This document shows, one piece after another, positions 6,644-12,789 of a DNA stretch of 13,736 nucleotides. Source of the DNA: Methanofollis sp. (lineage in GTDB: Archaea > Halobacteriota > Methanomicrobia > Methanomicrobiales > Methanofollaceae). Below the pieces are notes generated by a model. That model was given only the letters and a program-made list of their open reading frames with translations, had not been told where the DNA came from and ran no database searches. Made by a program: the position numbers and the translations under genes. The stretch is taken from the NCBI GenBank assembly GCA_028696365.1, contig JAQVHG010000029.1, positions 1 through 13,736 on the forward strand, given 5' to 3'. How positions within the stretch are numbered: the first letter of the stretch is position 1; each line of letters opens with the position of its first letter.

Positions 6644-6876
6644 GGCTCTGTAGAAATGCTCTTGATGACCTTCTCTGTGGGAGGCTTGGCTGCCCCCCGG
6701 GCCCCCCGCGCGAGAGAGAGGCTGGGGATGGCAATACTCTCTTCATGTTCAATGAATGTGCCTTCCCATTCCTATATTCATCCCAGGGGTCCGGGGGCGC
6801 TGCCCTCGGCGAGAAGATAGAGGGAGGGGGTCGAATCGCGCTCGCACCGAGAATTGGTGAGGGTTTCTACAGTGGC
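6644..6876 (-). mobile_element. 233-bp MITE-like element, copy 2 (full length, opposite orientation)
   Basis: The left end ggctctgtagaaatgctctt matches the reverse-complemented right end of copy 1 at 18 of 20 bases. The right end attggtgagggtttctacag is identical to the reverse-complemented left end of copy 1. Internal blocks (ttctctg, ggcttgg, gcccccc, tgccttccc, ggggtccgggggc) occur in the same order, with one-base shifts. The length equals that of copy 1. A direct repeat aaaattt lies at 6637-6643 and, one base off the end, at 6878-6884, a possible target duplication. Confidence 0.7.
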
Positions 6877-7344
6877 GAAAATTTTCCATTCGTGGCGAGG
6901 CTCCTGAAGACCGTCCTCTGGCTGAGAGTGTCCGCCATGAGAAGCGCCAGCATTAAGACACCGGATTCAAAAAGATAGAGGACCGGAACCTGAGATTACC
7001 CGGTCCTAGGTGTAAATAGGATTCCATCGTGGAGTGAGTACGTGCGTCGATCTCATGATTTTTTTCCGTGGTTTTTCCGTATTTCAGATGCTCTTCCAAT
7101 GAAACCGGACAGCATCGAAATCCAGGTTGAGTACGTGATGGGGCCTCCAGAACGTTCCCTAGAGACCGACATGTGGCATCTCATGCAGGCCTCCATCAGG
7201 GCACCGAGTCTGGGGCCCACACTGGAGACTAAAATTTAATGATATTTATAATTTCTAGTACGATCATCTAACTGCCTCGACAGTCGGGAAGAGAGATCAG
7301 AACAATCGAACCCGCAAATCCTATGGAACTCTCTCTCTCTCTGA

Positions 7345-7364
7345 AATTGTTCCGCAGAACAATT
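7345..7364. repeat. Short hairpin in AT-rich gap
   Basis: The stem aattgttc / gaacaatt is perfect over 8 bp around the 4-base loop cgca. It follows a CT-rich run. It resembles the tri-loop hairpins but has one more loop base. Confidence 0.6.
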
Positions 7365-7370
7365 GTTTGA

Positions 7371-7559
7371 GATGGATCCAGTGGTTTTCATCGGAGCATT
7401 TATTATAAGAACCAAGGTGTCAATTCAATCAAAAAATCGGCGACAGATATCTCGGTCGGCAGCCATGCGCGTCGTCGCCCTGTGATAGGAAGAATGAAAG
7501 AGTATTGGTTGTGTAGAATCAGGCATGAAGCGAGATCACACCTCACGCATACGGGATGA
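7371..7559 (+). pseudogene. Possible C-terminal remnant of a DDE transposase (IS4/IS5 group)
   Basis: A stop-bounded frame of 62 codons without a start codon where a gene would need one. The stretch KNQGVNSIKKSA (about 7407-7442), then SVGSHARRRPVI (about 7452-7487) and MKEYWLCRIRHE, resembles the G(I/V)xxxIKxRKxAS...S(R)GSxARRRxVI...KxYxxWK region recalled for IS4/IS5-type transposases. One or two residues seem deleted and key tail motifs are gone. Terminal repeats of the parent IS were not found. The call rests on remembered family patterns and is tentative. Confidence 0.35.
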
Positions 7560-7690
7560 AAATTCTCGTCGCGTACTTTCTCTCTTTTTAAGACTGGAGA
7601 ACCGGTAGAGACCGTGTTTAATTCGCCACCTCTGCATATCCTCTCCACGGGGGTTCCCGGGGGACGACCGAAGGGAACTTGAGAAAACAC

Positions 7691-7832
7691 CTCTGTAGAA
7701 TCTCTCTCCTCCTCTGTAGAATCTCTTTCCTCTTGTGTGGGGGATGTGTGCCACCCGCCTTCCCATCTCTTTGGCCGGGGGCTTGCCGCCTCCCGACAGA
7801 GAGAGATTCATCAAGAGGATTTCTACAGAGTC
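7691..7832 (+). mobile_element. Internally deleted copy of the dispersed element with a doubled left end
   Basis: ctctgtagaatctct occurs twice, at 7691 and 7712, a 21-base period. It continues as tcttgtgtgggggatgtgtg, then cccgcctt and ctttggccgggggct, matching the left half of copy 1. It then jumps to gacagagagagattcatcaa and gaggatttctacagagtc, the right end of copy 1. The part from 7712 to 7830 is 119 bases against 229 for the same span of copy 1, so about 110 bases are missing from the middle. Confidence 0.65.
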
Positions 7833-7834
7833 GA

Positions 7835-7851
7835 GAAAATCTTTGATTTTC
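7835..7851. repeat. Tri-loop hairpin next to the deleted element
   Basis: The stem gaaaatc / gattttc is perfect over 7 bp around the loop ttt. It begins 2 bases after the element's right end; a near-identical stem recurs at 12084-12100. Confidence 0.7.
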
Positions 7852-7938
7852 GAGTGGCGCCCCCGACGCAAGATGGCAGTGAAGAGTCTGCGATTGTGGG
7901 CGGCACGTTCTGATCATCACACCTTCCCAAACATCAGT

Positions 7939-8001
7939 GCCGGGGGCGAGTGCCGCTCGGATCCCAGGGATGAAGAGAGGGCCAGGAAGGCAGAGAACCT
8001 G
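7939..8001 (-). repeat. Core fragment of the dispersed element
   Basis: Reverse-complemented it reads ctgccttcctgg, ccctctcttcatccctggga, tccgagcgg. These blocks parallel tgccttcc, ttcatcccaggggtccgggg in the 6644 copy. No terminal sequences flank it. Confidence 0.4.
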
Positions 8002-8288
8002 ATCGCTCTGAGGGCCGTTTTGTTCTCTGTATATTAGGTATGAGGGTAATCTATGTCTTCAAATTCTCATCCATAACTCTAGAATTGAACTTCAGGATCA
8101 TTTTTATAGCAATTGGTGCGGGTTTCACGTCGACCTCCCATGGCGCGATCGAGTCGCGACGACAGAAGAGAGAATTGCCATCCCGCTCCAATCATTGTGA
8201 TGAAGGGGTCCGGGGAACCCGAACCCCGCCGGACGACGAGGGAGGGGCACGGCAGATCAACAGAACCCGCGAGGCCTCACCTCCCCCT

Positions 8289-8296
8289 AAAAAAAA
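8289..8296 (-). terminator. T8 terminator of the flavoprotein gene
   Basis: Read on the minus strand, eight consecutive T follow the TGA stop (8299-8301) after two bases. Intrinsic termination at T-tracts is normal in archaea, so the transcript should end here. Confidence 0.7.
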
Positions 8297-8298
8297 GT

Positions 8299-8775
8299 TC
8301 AGAGATTTTTCAACGCCACGATATCGACAACGCCGGTCAACTTCCAGATGTTCGAGCGCTCCTCAGAGGCGATCGCCTCGATCGGTTCGCCTGGTTTGTG
8401 GCCGAGGGCCGCCAGGATGTTCGGGGAAAGGGCCCGCTCCTCGATCATATCCACAAACATCTTGCGCACGACCTTCTTCTGGATCGAGTCCTCCTCCTGG
8501 ACCAGGTAGCCCTGCATCGTTACGAAGGTGTAGCATGAGAGGTCCTCGGTGTACTTCTCGATCTCCACCGAGACATAAGGACTCTTCTTGAAGAGTTCAT
8601 TTTTCCGCCCATACTTCGTGGAAAGGAAGTATAGAAACGTCCCGTCAAAGACGTACAGGAATGGGGCGATGTAGGGATACTTGTTGCCCTGGAAAGCGAT
8701 GCGGGCCACGTACCCGTCGGTGATGAGGGCGTCATACTCCTCTTTCTTCATCTTCGGGATCTTTACAATTTCCAT
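8299..8775 (-). CDS. Pyridoxamine 5'-phosphate oxidase-like FMN-binding protein
   Basis: A 158-residue split-barrel flavoprotein of the PNPOx-like/NimA-related superfamily. The core barrel is GYVARIAF...YPYIAPFLYVFDGTFLYFLS (21-52). STKYGRK (52-58) is the likely FMN-phosphate loop, VSVEIEKY (68-75) a following strand, and FVTMQGYL (84-91) the next. The C-terminus IWKLTGVVDIVALK matches the closing strand. The reaction is unknown; relatives reduce flavin substrates or nitro compounds, or bind F420, heme or FMN. The frame is open back to 8841, but the ATG at 8775 is chosen: GAGGA sits 7 bases ahead, a TATA box lies at 8811-8818, and the family begins MEIVKIPKM. It follows the DUF427 gene by 58 bases on the same strand and appears to have its own promoter. 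Confidence 0.88.
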   Translation of the reverse strand: MEIVKIPKMKKEEYDALITDGYVARIAFQGNKYPYIAPFLYVFDGTFLYFLSTKYGRKNELFKKSPYVSVEIEKYTEDLSCYTFVTMQGYLVQEEDSIQKKVVRKMFVDMIEERALSPNILAALGHKPGEPIEAIASEERSNIWKLTGVVDIVALKNL

Positions 8776-8810
8776 GGGTGCTTCCTCAGTGCGTTTCTCC
8801 TGCATCCCTC

Positions 8811-8818
8811 TAAATAGA
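8811..8818 (-). promoter_or_regulatory. TATA box of the flavoprotein gene
   Basis: Read on the minus strand, tctattta lies about 40 bases ahead of the ATG at 8775, predicting transcription start near 8790 and a leader of about 15 bases. It lies inside the longer possible reading frame, so it argues against the ATG at 8841. Confidence 0.5.
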
Positions 8819-8833
8819 TTTTCATTTACATTC

Positions 8834-9118
8834 TCAGTCACGTACCTTCACCCCCCTCCAGAACGAGACATACCCACGGATCTGTTCGGCCGCGGGTTTT
8901 GGATCAGGATAATACCATGCGGCGTCTGGGTTCTCCTCGCCTTCGACCACGACTGTGTAATAATGGGCCTCACCCTTCCAGGTGCAGGTCGTCTTCGTCG
9001 GCGACTCCTTCAGGTGCTCGAAACGGATAGATTCGCGTGGAAAATAGACATTGCCCTCGACCAGCATGACCTCGTCGCTCTCCGCAAGCGCCCTTCCTCT
9101 CCATTCAGCCTTCGGCAT
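8834..9118 (-). CDS. DUF427 family protein
   Basis: A 94-residue protein that matches the small single-domain DUF427 family (Pfam NTP_transf_9) by its pattern. MPKAEWRGRALAESDEV...VEGNVYFPRESI (1-40 area) is followed by the hallmark TKTTCTWKGEAHYYTVVVEG (near 50-69) and AAWYYPDPKPAAEQIRGYVSFW near the end. The biochemical role of the family is unknown. The frame opens at 9310, but the first 64 residues there are low-complexity and unlike the family. The ATG at 9118, preceded by gggggtgg, gives the normal length. It may be co-transcribed with the downstream flavoprotein gene, although that gene also has a TATA box of its own. Confidence 0.88.
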   Translation of the reverse strand: MPKAEWRGRALAESDEVMLVEGNVYFPRESIRFEHLKESPTKTTCTWKGEAHYYTVVVEGEENPDAAWYYPDPKPAAEQIRGYVSFWRGVKVRD

Positions 9119-9585
9119 GGCCACCCCCTGCCTCTTCCTTGAGCGCGCGACTGATAAGACTTTCTCGGGACGCCCAACTCTGCTCCTCGCCGCGTCGGCA
9201 TCCATGGATTCAGAGGGATCATTGCGGCGTGAAAGGCGCGCAACGATTGGATCGGTCCCTCTTCTCACTTCAACCTCTCCAGAACTTGTTGCCTCACGAA
9301 GAACGATCACAGAGATGGGAGCGGAACCCGTTCATCACGATACGAGGATAGAGGCGGAGACCAGCCCCTTCCATCACGCCTGTGAAGAGCAGACCGCATC
9401 CCCTGCATCTCGCACAATAATACCAGACCCACTCTTCCCTTTCTCCTCCCATGACCTCTTGATTCCAAGAAAATCCATCATAATTTTAGTTGTATCTATA
9501 GGAACGATTATACCCACACAGGCAAGACTTGTGGAAATGATGGCAGTATGGACAGCATATCATGGCACTGGCGGGGGGCGGTAAC
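9119..9585. other. Gene-free region between divergent genes
   Basis: These 467 bases separate the DUF427 gene (-) from the beta-propeller gene (+), so they should hold both promoters. On the minus strand cttatca near 9153-9159 could serve the DUF427 gene. Frames spanning 9119-9480 on either strand show no family pattern. No dispersed-element termini were seen here. Confidence 0.5.
9507..9513 (+). promoter_or_regulatory. Possible TATA box of the beta-propeller gene
   Basis: gattata sits in an AT-rich patch about 75 bases before the ATG at 9586, predicting a start near 9535 and a 50-base leader. tatctata at 9493-9500 is an alternative. The ribosome site ggggggcggt directly before the ATG is clear. 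Confidence 0.35.
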
Positions 9586-10986
9586 ATGCGATCATTTCTG
9601 CACATCGCCCTCTGCCTGTCACTCCTGATCGTCCCCTGGGGGGTCGCCGCCGCCGACGAGCGACCCGAACCACTCTGGGATGTCACCATCGGGAGCAAAG
9701 TTCTTTCGACTGCAGTCTCACCCAACGGCGCCTATGTCACCGCAGGGACCGACTCCAACGGTGCGATGCGCCTCTTCGACGGCGAAGGCACCCTGGTCTG
9801 GGAAGTGCCGACCGGGTCGCCGGTCTTCCAGGTTTCCATCAGTGAAGACGGGAAGTACGTCGCTGGGGCCTCTGACAAGGTCAGGGTCGTCGACCAGAAC
9901 GGCAAGGTGGCGGCACAGATCGAGGACAACGGCTTCTTCGCCTACAGCGCGGCTATCTCCCCTGACGGCGAACACGTCGCCGCAGGTTTCGACAACCATG
10001 TCTTTGGCGTCTACTCGGTCAACGGGTTTGCCGAGTGGATGGGCACCCTCGGCGACGACGCCGCGAGTCTCGCCCTCTCCAGGGACGGCCGATACCTTGT
10101 TACGGGGAGCAAGGACGACAACGTCTCCTTCTTCGCCGACCAGGGCACCCTCCTCTGGAGTTACGAGACCGGCGAGACCGTCGGCAACGTCGCCCTCTCC
10201 CCTGACGGCGGGTATGTCGCCGCAGGCTCGATGGACCGCACCGTCTACTTCTTCGACCGTGACGGCACTCTCCTCTGGAAATATAACACAGACGACCGCA
10301 TCTTCGGGGTGGCGGTCGCAGAGGATGGGGAGCGTGTCGCCGTGGCCTCAGGGCACACCGTCACCCTCCTGGACCATAATGGAGAGGAACTCTGGGCCTA
10401 TGACGCCGGGACCACGGTCTTCAGCCTTTCGATGACGCCCGACGCTGGCATGATCGTCTACGGCACCGGCGGGAACGACAAACGCCTCGTGGCTCTCGAA
10501 GGAGAGAAGATCAGAGATACTGGGGGCCAGGGTCCGATAACCACGCCTGTCTTCTCACGCACTGGAGAGGAGGAGAACGGGAGCAAGTATCTTGCCGACT
10601 CCTTTGCCCTCAAAGAGCATGCTGACCCAGAGATCGCCGACCAGTCCGACGGCGCTGCGGTCACTGACATCTCACGCCGCACCGCCGACGCCGACTCGAC
10701 GGTCATGGTCAGGATGACAGTCGACGCTGCCTGGGTCGCCGCCCACGGCGGTACCGGTCAGGTGAAGATCGCCGCCTGTCTCCCTGGCGAGGACGGGAAC
10801 GTGACGACGGACGCAAAGGTCATCCCCACCAGGTTTGTCGGCTATGACCCCGAGGACCGCCTTATATTCGAGGGGAAGTCGCCATATCCACTCACCACCT
10901 ACGGGGTCGTCGCCGTGAGCGGGGACGCCGCTCCTATAGGGAGCTTCCCGGCCATCCCCACCCTTCCCGTCTTCCCGAGCGCCTAA
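9586..10986 (+). CDS. Exported seven-bladed beta-propeller (WD40/PQQ-like) protein
   Basis: A 466-residue secreted protein. Residues 1-23 form a signal peptide (hydrophobic 4-20, likely cut after A21-A-A). Seven consecutive repeats of 38-41 residues follow at 30-69, 70-107, 108-148, 149-188, 189-228, 229-267 and 268-307. Each runs LW-x-Y-x-TG...V...ALSPDGxYVAAGSxDxxVxFFDxDGT, so the ring is a complete seven-blade propeller. Residues about 335-440 form a beta-rich domain (TVMVRMTVDAAWVAAHGGTG...IPTRFVGY...YGVVAVSG) resembling the PGF-pre-PGF domain of archaeal surface proteins, without a visible PGF anchor or C-terminal membrane helix. It may be a ligand-binding or scaffold protein at the cell surface. 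The ATG at 9586 is preferred over 9562 because of the ribosome site and because it starts the signal peptide. Its stop overlaps the convergent glycosylase stop. Confidence 0.82.
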   Translation: MRSFLHIALCLSLLIVPWGVAAADERPEPLWDVTIGSKVLSTAVSPNGAYVTAGTDSNGAMRLFDGEGTLVWEVPTGSPVFQVSISEDGKYVAGASDKVRVVDQNGKVAAQIEDNGFFAYSAAISPDGEHVAAGFDNHVFGVYSVNGFAEWMGTLGDDAASLALSRDGRYLVTGSKDDNVSFFADQGTLLWSYETGETVGNVALSPDGGYVAAGSMDRTVYFFDRDGTLLWKYNTDDRIFGVAVAEDGERVAVASGHTVTLLDHNGEELWAYDAGTTVFSLSMTPDAGMIVYGTGGNDKRLVALEGEKIRDTGGQGPITTPVFSRTGEEENGSKYLADSFALKEHADPEIADQSDGAAVTDISRRTADADSTVMVRMTVDAAWVAAHGGTGQVKIAACLPGEDGNVTTDAKVIPTRFVGYDPEDRLIFEGKSPYPLTTYGVVAVSGDAAPIGSFPAIPTLPVFPSA

Positions 10987-11876
10987 GGGATCCTGTACTC
11001 CCCCTCCTCCTCGGCCACAAACCCTTCGGCCAGGAGTTTTTTGAGGACCGCTCTCCCTCTCTTCTCGTCGACCCCTCCTTCCGTGATCAGGCGCTCAGTC
11101 GTGAGCGTCCCGCCCTCAAGGAGGGCCTTCAGCATCTTCCCTCGCACCTGCCGGTCAGACCCCTCGAAGGGGGACTGCCGCCGGTACGACGCACTCCGAC
11201 GGTTGGGGTTTGGGTAGCGTCTCTTGAGCATGGTGCCGTAGTCCATCACCGCCCAGTAGAACTCACTCGGGTGCGCCCGGTCCAGGGTCATCGCGACGAG
11301 GGGGAGGATCTCGGCGTCCTGTACCTCGGTGCGGTCCTTGAAGAAGAAGTGGATGAAGACCCGGCGGACATTGGTCTCGATAAAGACCGTCGGGCGGTTG
11401 TGGACGAAGGCGGCGATGGACGCGGCCGTCGCCTTCCCGATGCCTGACAGGGTCTGGAGGACGTCGGGGTCGTCAGGGACAGTCCCGCCAAACTCCCCGA
11501 CGATTCTCTGCGCCGCCTGCCTGAGGGCGAGCGCCCGCCTGTTGTAGCCAAGCCCCTGCCATGCCTCCAGCACTTCCCGCGGTTCGGCGGCGGCGAGAGC
11601 GGCGAAGTCCGGGAAGCGCTCGATAAATTCAGGATATTTTTTGCGCACCCGCTCCACCTGCGTCTGCTGGAGCATCACTTCTGAGACAAAGATGCGATAG
11701 GGATCGTCGGTATCCCGCCACGGCATCTGCCGGGCATGATGGCGGAAATAGTGGCAGATCACCTTTCTGAACCGTGCGCATGTCTCAACGCCGGGCCCCT
11801 CCTCTCGCAGGGCCTCTTCAAACGCCCGTATCAGGCGGGCGTGCTCGTCGATAGAGGTCGTCTCGTTGCCAGACAC
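10983..11876 (-). CDS. MutY-like HhH-GPD DNA glycosylase lacking the iron-sulfur cluster
   Basis: A 297-residue base-excision glycosylase of the MutY (A/G-specific adenine glycosylase) group. IFVSEVMLQQTQVERV carries the MutY acid E66 (E37 in E. coli). The helix-hairpin-helix is LSGIGKATAASI (143-154). In PTVFIETNVRRV the usual catalytic Asp (E. coli D138) is Glu167. The four-cysteine cluster loop after MDYGTML is absent; the only cysteines are C33 and C41. RRSASYRRQSPFEGSDRQVRG (226-246) and a winged-helix-like tail complete it. The frame opens to 12068, but its first 64 residues run through repeat DNA and read randomly, so the GTG at 11876 is preferred; no ribosome site is clear and a leaderless mRNA is possible. 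It overlaps the propeller gene by 4 bases tail to tail. Confidence 0.85.
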   Translation of the reverse strand: MSGNETTSIDEHARLIRAFEEALREEGPGVETCARFRKVICHYFRHHARQMPWRDTDDPYRIFVSEVMLQQTQVERVRKKYPEFIERFPDFAALAAAEPREVLEAWQGLGYNRRALALRQAAQRIVGEFGGTVPDDPDVLQTLSGIGKATAASIAAFVHNRPTVFIETNVRRVFIHFFFKDRTEVQDAEILPLVAMTLDRAHPSEFYWAVMDYGTMLKRRYPNPNRRSASYRRQSPFEGSDRQVRGKMLKALLEGGTLTTERLITEGGVDEKRGRAVLKKLLAEGFVAEEEGEYRIP

Positions 11877-12041
11877 CGATAGGATAAGGGAGCGAGGCGC
11901 AAAAAAGGCTCTGGTGATACCCACGACCACGCCTCCCACAGGAAGCGATCGGGCCGGGAAGGCGGAGAGTGAATCATAAGGACGGGGTTGCAGCAGGACC
12001 GTGGGGAGGTCATCCCTCGCCCTTGCACCAGAACCTCGCCC

Positions 12042-12058
12042 GAAACACTCCGTGTTTC
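12042..12058. repeat. Tri-loop hairpin
   Basis: The stem gaaacac / gtgtttc is perfect over 7 bp around the loop tcc, preceded by c and followed by tc as in the other copies. Confidence 0.7.
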
Positions 12059-12083
12059 TCAAACTCACTCACCCTCGTACTTC

Positions 12084-12100
12084 GAAAATCAGAGATTTTC
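12084..12100. repeat. Tri-loop hairpin
   Basis: The stem gaaaatc / gattttc is perfect over 7 bp around the loop aga, with ttc and tcgaa flanks that extend the symmetry. The stem sequence is identical to the hairpin at 7835-7851. Confidence 0.75.
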
Positions 12101-12136
12101 TCGAACACACTATCGTTCGTATCTCGAAGATCATCG

Positions 12137-12217
12137 GGCTCTGTAGAAATCCTCATGAGGCTCTATAGAAACCCTCACCTCTTGTATAGAGGAGACGTGT
12201 GTCCCCCGCGCCCCGCC
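12137..12217 (+). mobile_element. Truncated element copy with a doubled left end
   Basis: ctctgtagaaatcctc at 12139 is followed by ctctatagaaaccctc at 12161, a 22-base period like the doubled end at 7691/7712. It continues tcttgtatagaggagacgtg, tgtcccccgc, matching the gagacgtgtgtcccccgcc block of copy 1. The rest of the element is not recognisable. It lies directly upstream of the rubrerythrin-like gene's promoter. Confidence 0.6.
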
Positions 12218-12258
12218 AGGATCCAGAACGGTCGCCGTGGGATCCACCCGGGCCCGCG

Positions 12259-12274
12259 GAATATATATATATAC
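12259..12274 (+). promoter_or_regulatory. TATA box of the rubrerythrin-like gene
   Basis: The run gaatatatatatatac is the strongest TATA-like string in the window. It ends about 40 bases before the ATG at 12315. gaggggggac and aggt between them provide the ribosome site. Confidence 0.65.
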
Positions 12275-12314
12275 ATCGTGACCTGCCCTCTCTCCCAGCA
12301 GAGGGGGGACAGGT

Positions 12315-12770
12315 ATGAGGACCGAGGAATATAGACAGATCATCGCGAGCGCCATCGACAAAGAGGTGGAGGCCTATGTCTTCTATGAGGAGATCAGGGA
12401 CCGGGTGAACGACCCGGCGCTCCAGACACTCTTCCGGGAACTCGCCGCCGAGGAGAGACAGCACCGCAAACTCCTGGAGAACTATCTTGCGGCGCGGCCG
12501 ATGGAACTCCACTTCGACGAGTCACGGGACTATAAAGTCTCGGAGACCTTCGACCGCCCTGGACCGACGGCCGACATGAAACCAGTGGACGGGATCAAAC
12601 TGGCCATCAAACGGGAGGAGGACGCCGTGGAGATGTATCGGCAGTTCGCCGAACTGAGCACCGACCCTGAGCAGCGCAAGGTCTTCGAGGAGTTGGCCAG
12701 GATGGAACTCGGGCACAAGGCGCGGCTCGAAGACCTGTACACCGAGATGGCCTTCCCTGAGGTGTGGTGA
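12315..12770 (+). CDS. Rubrerythrin-family ferritin-like di-iron protein
   Basis: A 151-residue four-helix ferritin-like protein without a rubredoxin domain. Two ligand sets are visible: E17/E19 in IDKEVEAYVFYEEI with E47-x-x-H50 in AAEERQHRKLL, then E101/E102 in IKREEDAVEMYRQF with E131-x-x-H134 in ARMELGHKARLEDLY. That is the standard di-iron pattern of the COG1633-type rubrerythrin group. The expected role is peroxide or oxygen detoxification or iron handling in an anaerobe's cytoplasm. The electron donor would be external, as the CxxC pairs of rubredoxin are absent. It is monocistronic, with a strong TATA box, and converges on the photolyase gene 19 bases away. Confidence 0.88.
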   Translation: MRTEEYRQIIASAIDKEVEAYVFYEEIRDRVNDPALQTLFRELAAEERQHRKLLENYLAARPMELHFDESRDYKVSETFDRPGPTADMKPVDGIKLAIKREEDAVEMYRQFAELSTDPEQRKVFEELARMELGHKARLEDLYTEMAFPEVW

Positions 12771-12772
12771 GG

Positions 12773-12787
12773 GGAGAGACTCTCTCC
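12773..12787. terminator. Small hairpin between convergent stops
   Basis: ggagag / ctctcc pairs over 6 bp around the loop act, in the 19-base gap between the two convergent stop codons. Beyond one G-T position, two further outer pairs are possible. It could help end transcripts from both sides, though no strong T-tract follows. Confidence 0.4.
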
Positions 12788-12789
12788 TC

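Larger units (their letters stand above)
6509..8298. other. 1.8-kb gene-free, repeat-rich region
   Basis: No intact gene is supported. It contains a full element copy (6644-6876), a possible transposase tail (7371-7559), a CT-rich run (7328-7342), two hairpins (7345-7364, 7835-7851), a deleted element copy (7691-7832) and a core fragment (7939-8001). Between 6885 and 7340 nothing is recognisable. The 65-codon frame at 7042-7239 has no familiar motif and no good ribosome site. The short frames from 8040 onward run into antisense of the flavoprotein gene. It looks like a landing zone for mobile DNA. Confidence 0.6.
11877..12258. other. Gene-free region with hairpins and a truncated element
   Basis: No gene is supported between the glycosylase and the rubrerythrin-like gene, which are divergent. 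It contains a core-like fragment (around 11955-11975, cgggccgggaaggcggagag), two tri-loop hairpins (12042-12058, 12084-12100) and a truncated element left end (12137-12217). Promoters for both neighbours must lie here. Confidence 0.55.

Noticed and set aside
7061..7067. T7 run as a terminator on the plus strand
   Set aside because: No gene ends nearby on the plus strand; the last stop is at 6508, more than 500 bases upstream.
7042..7239. 65-codon frame that reads somewhat protein-like
   Set aside because: No recognisable motif and no convincing ribosome site, and it lies in a repeat-rich gap. It could be a decayed fragment but cannot be supported.
7328..7342. CT-rich simple repeat
   Set aside because: Only about 15 bases of CT dinucleotides; no sign of function on its own.
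8040..8591. 183-codon plus-strand frame
   Set aside because: Its second half is antisense to the flavoprotein gene and its first half crosses repeat-like sequence; low-complexity Ser/Arg/Pro content.
9119..9310. 64-residue extension of the DUF427 protein
   Set aside because: The extension is unlike the family, and a G-rich ribosome site sits directly before the internal ATG at 9118.
11877..12068. 64-residue N-terminal extension of the glycosylase from the ATG at 12068
   Set aside because: The extra residues fall on hairpin and repeat-like DNA and have no resemblance to a MutY N-terminus. The GTG at 11876 gives the normal length.
1762..12217. CRISPR array
   Set aside because: The ctctgtagaaa motifs are far apart, in both orientations, and not regularly spaced with unique spacers. 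The only close pairs have a 21-22 base period, too short for a CRISPR unit.
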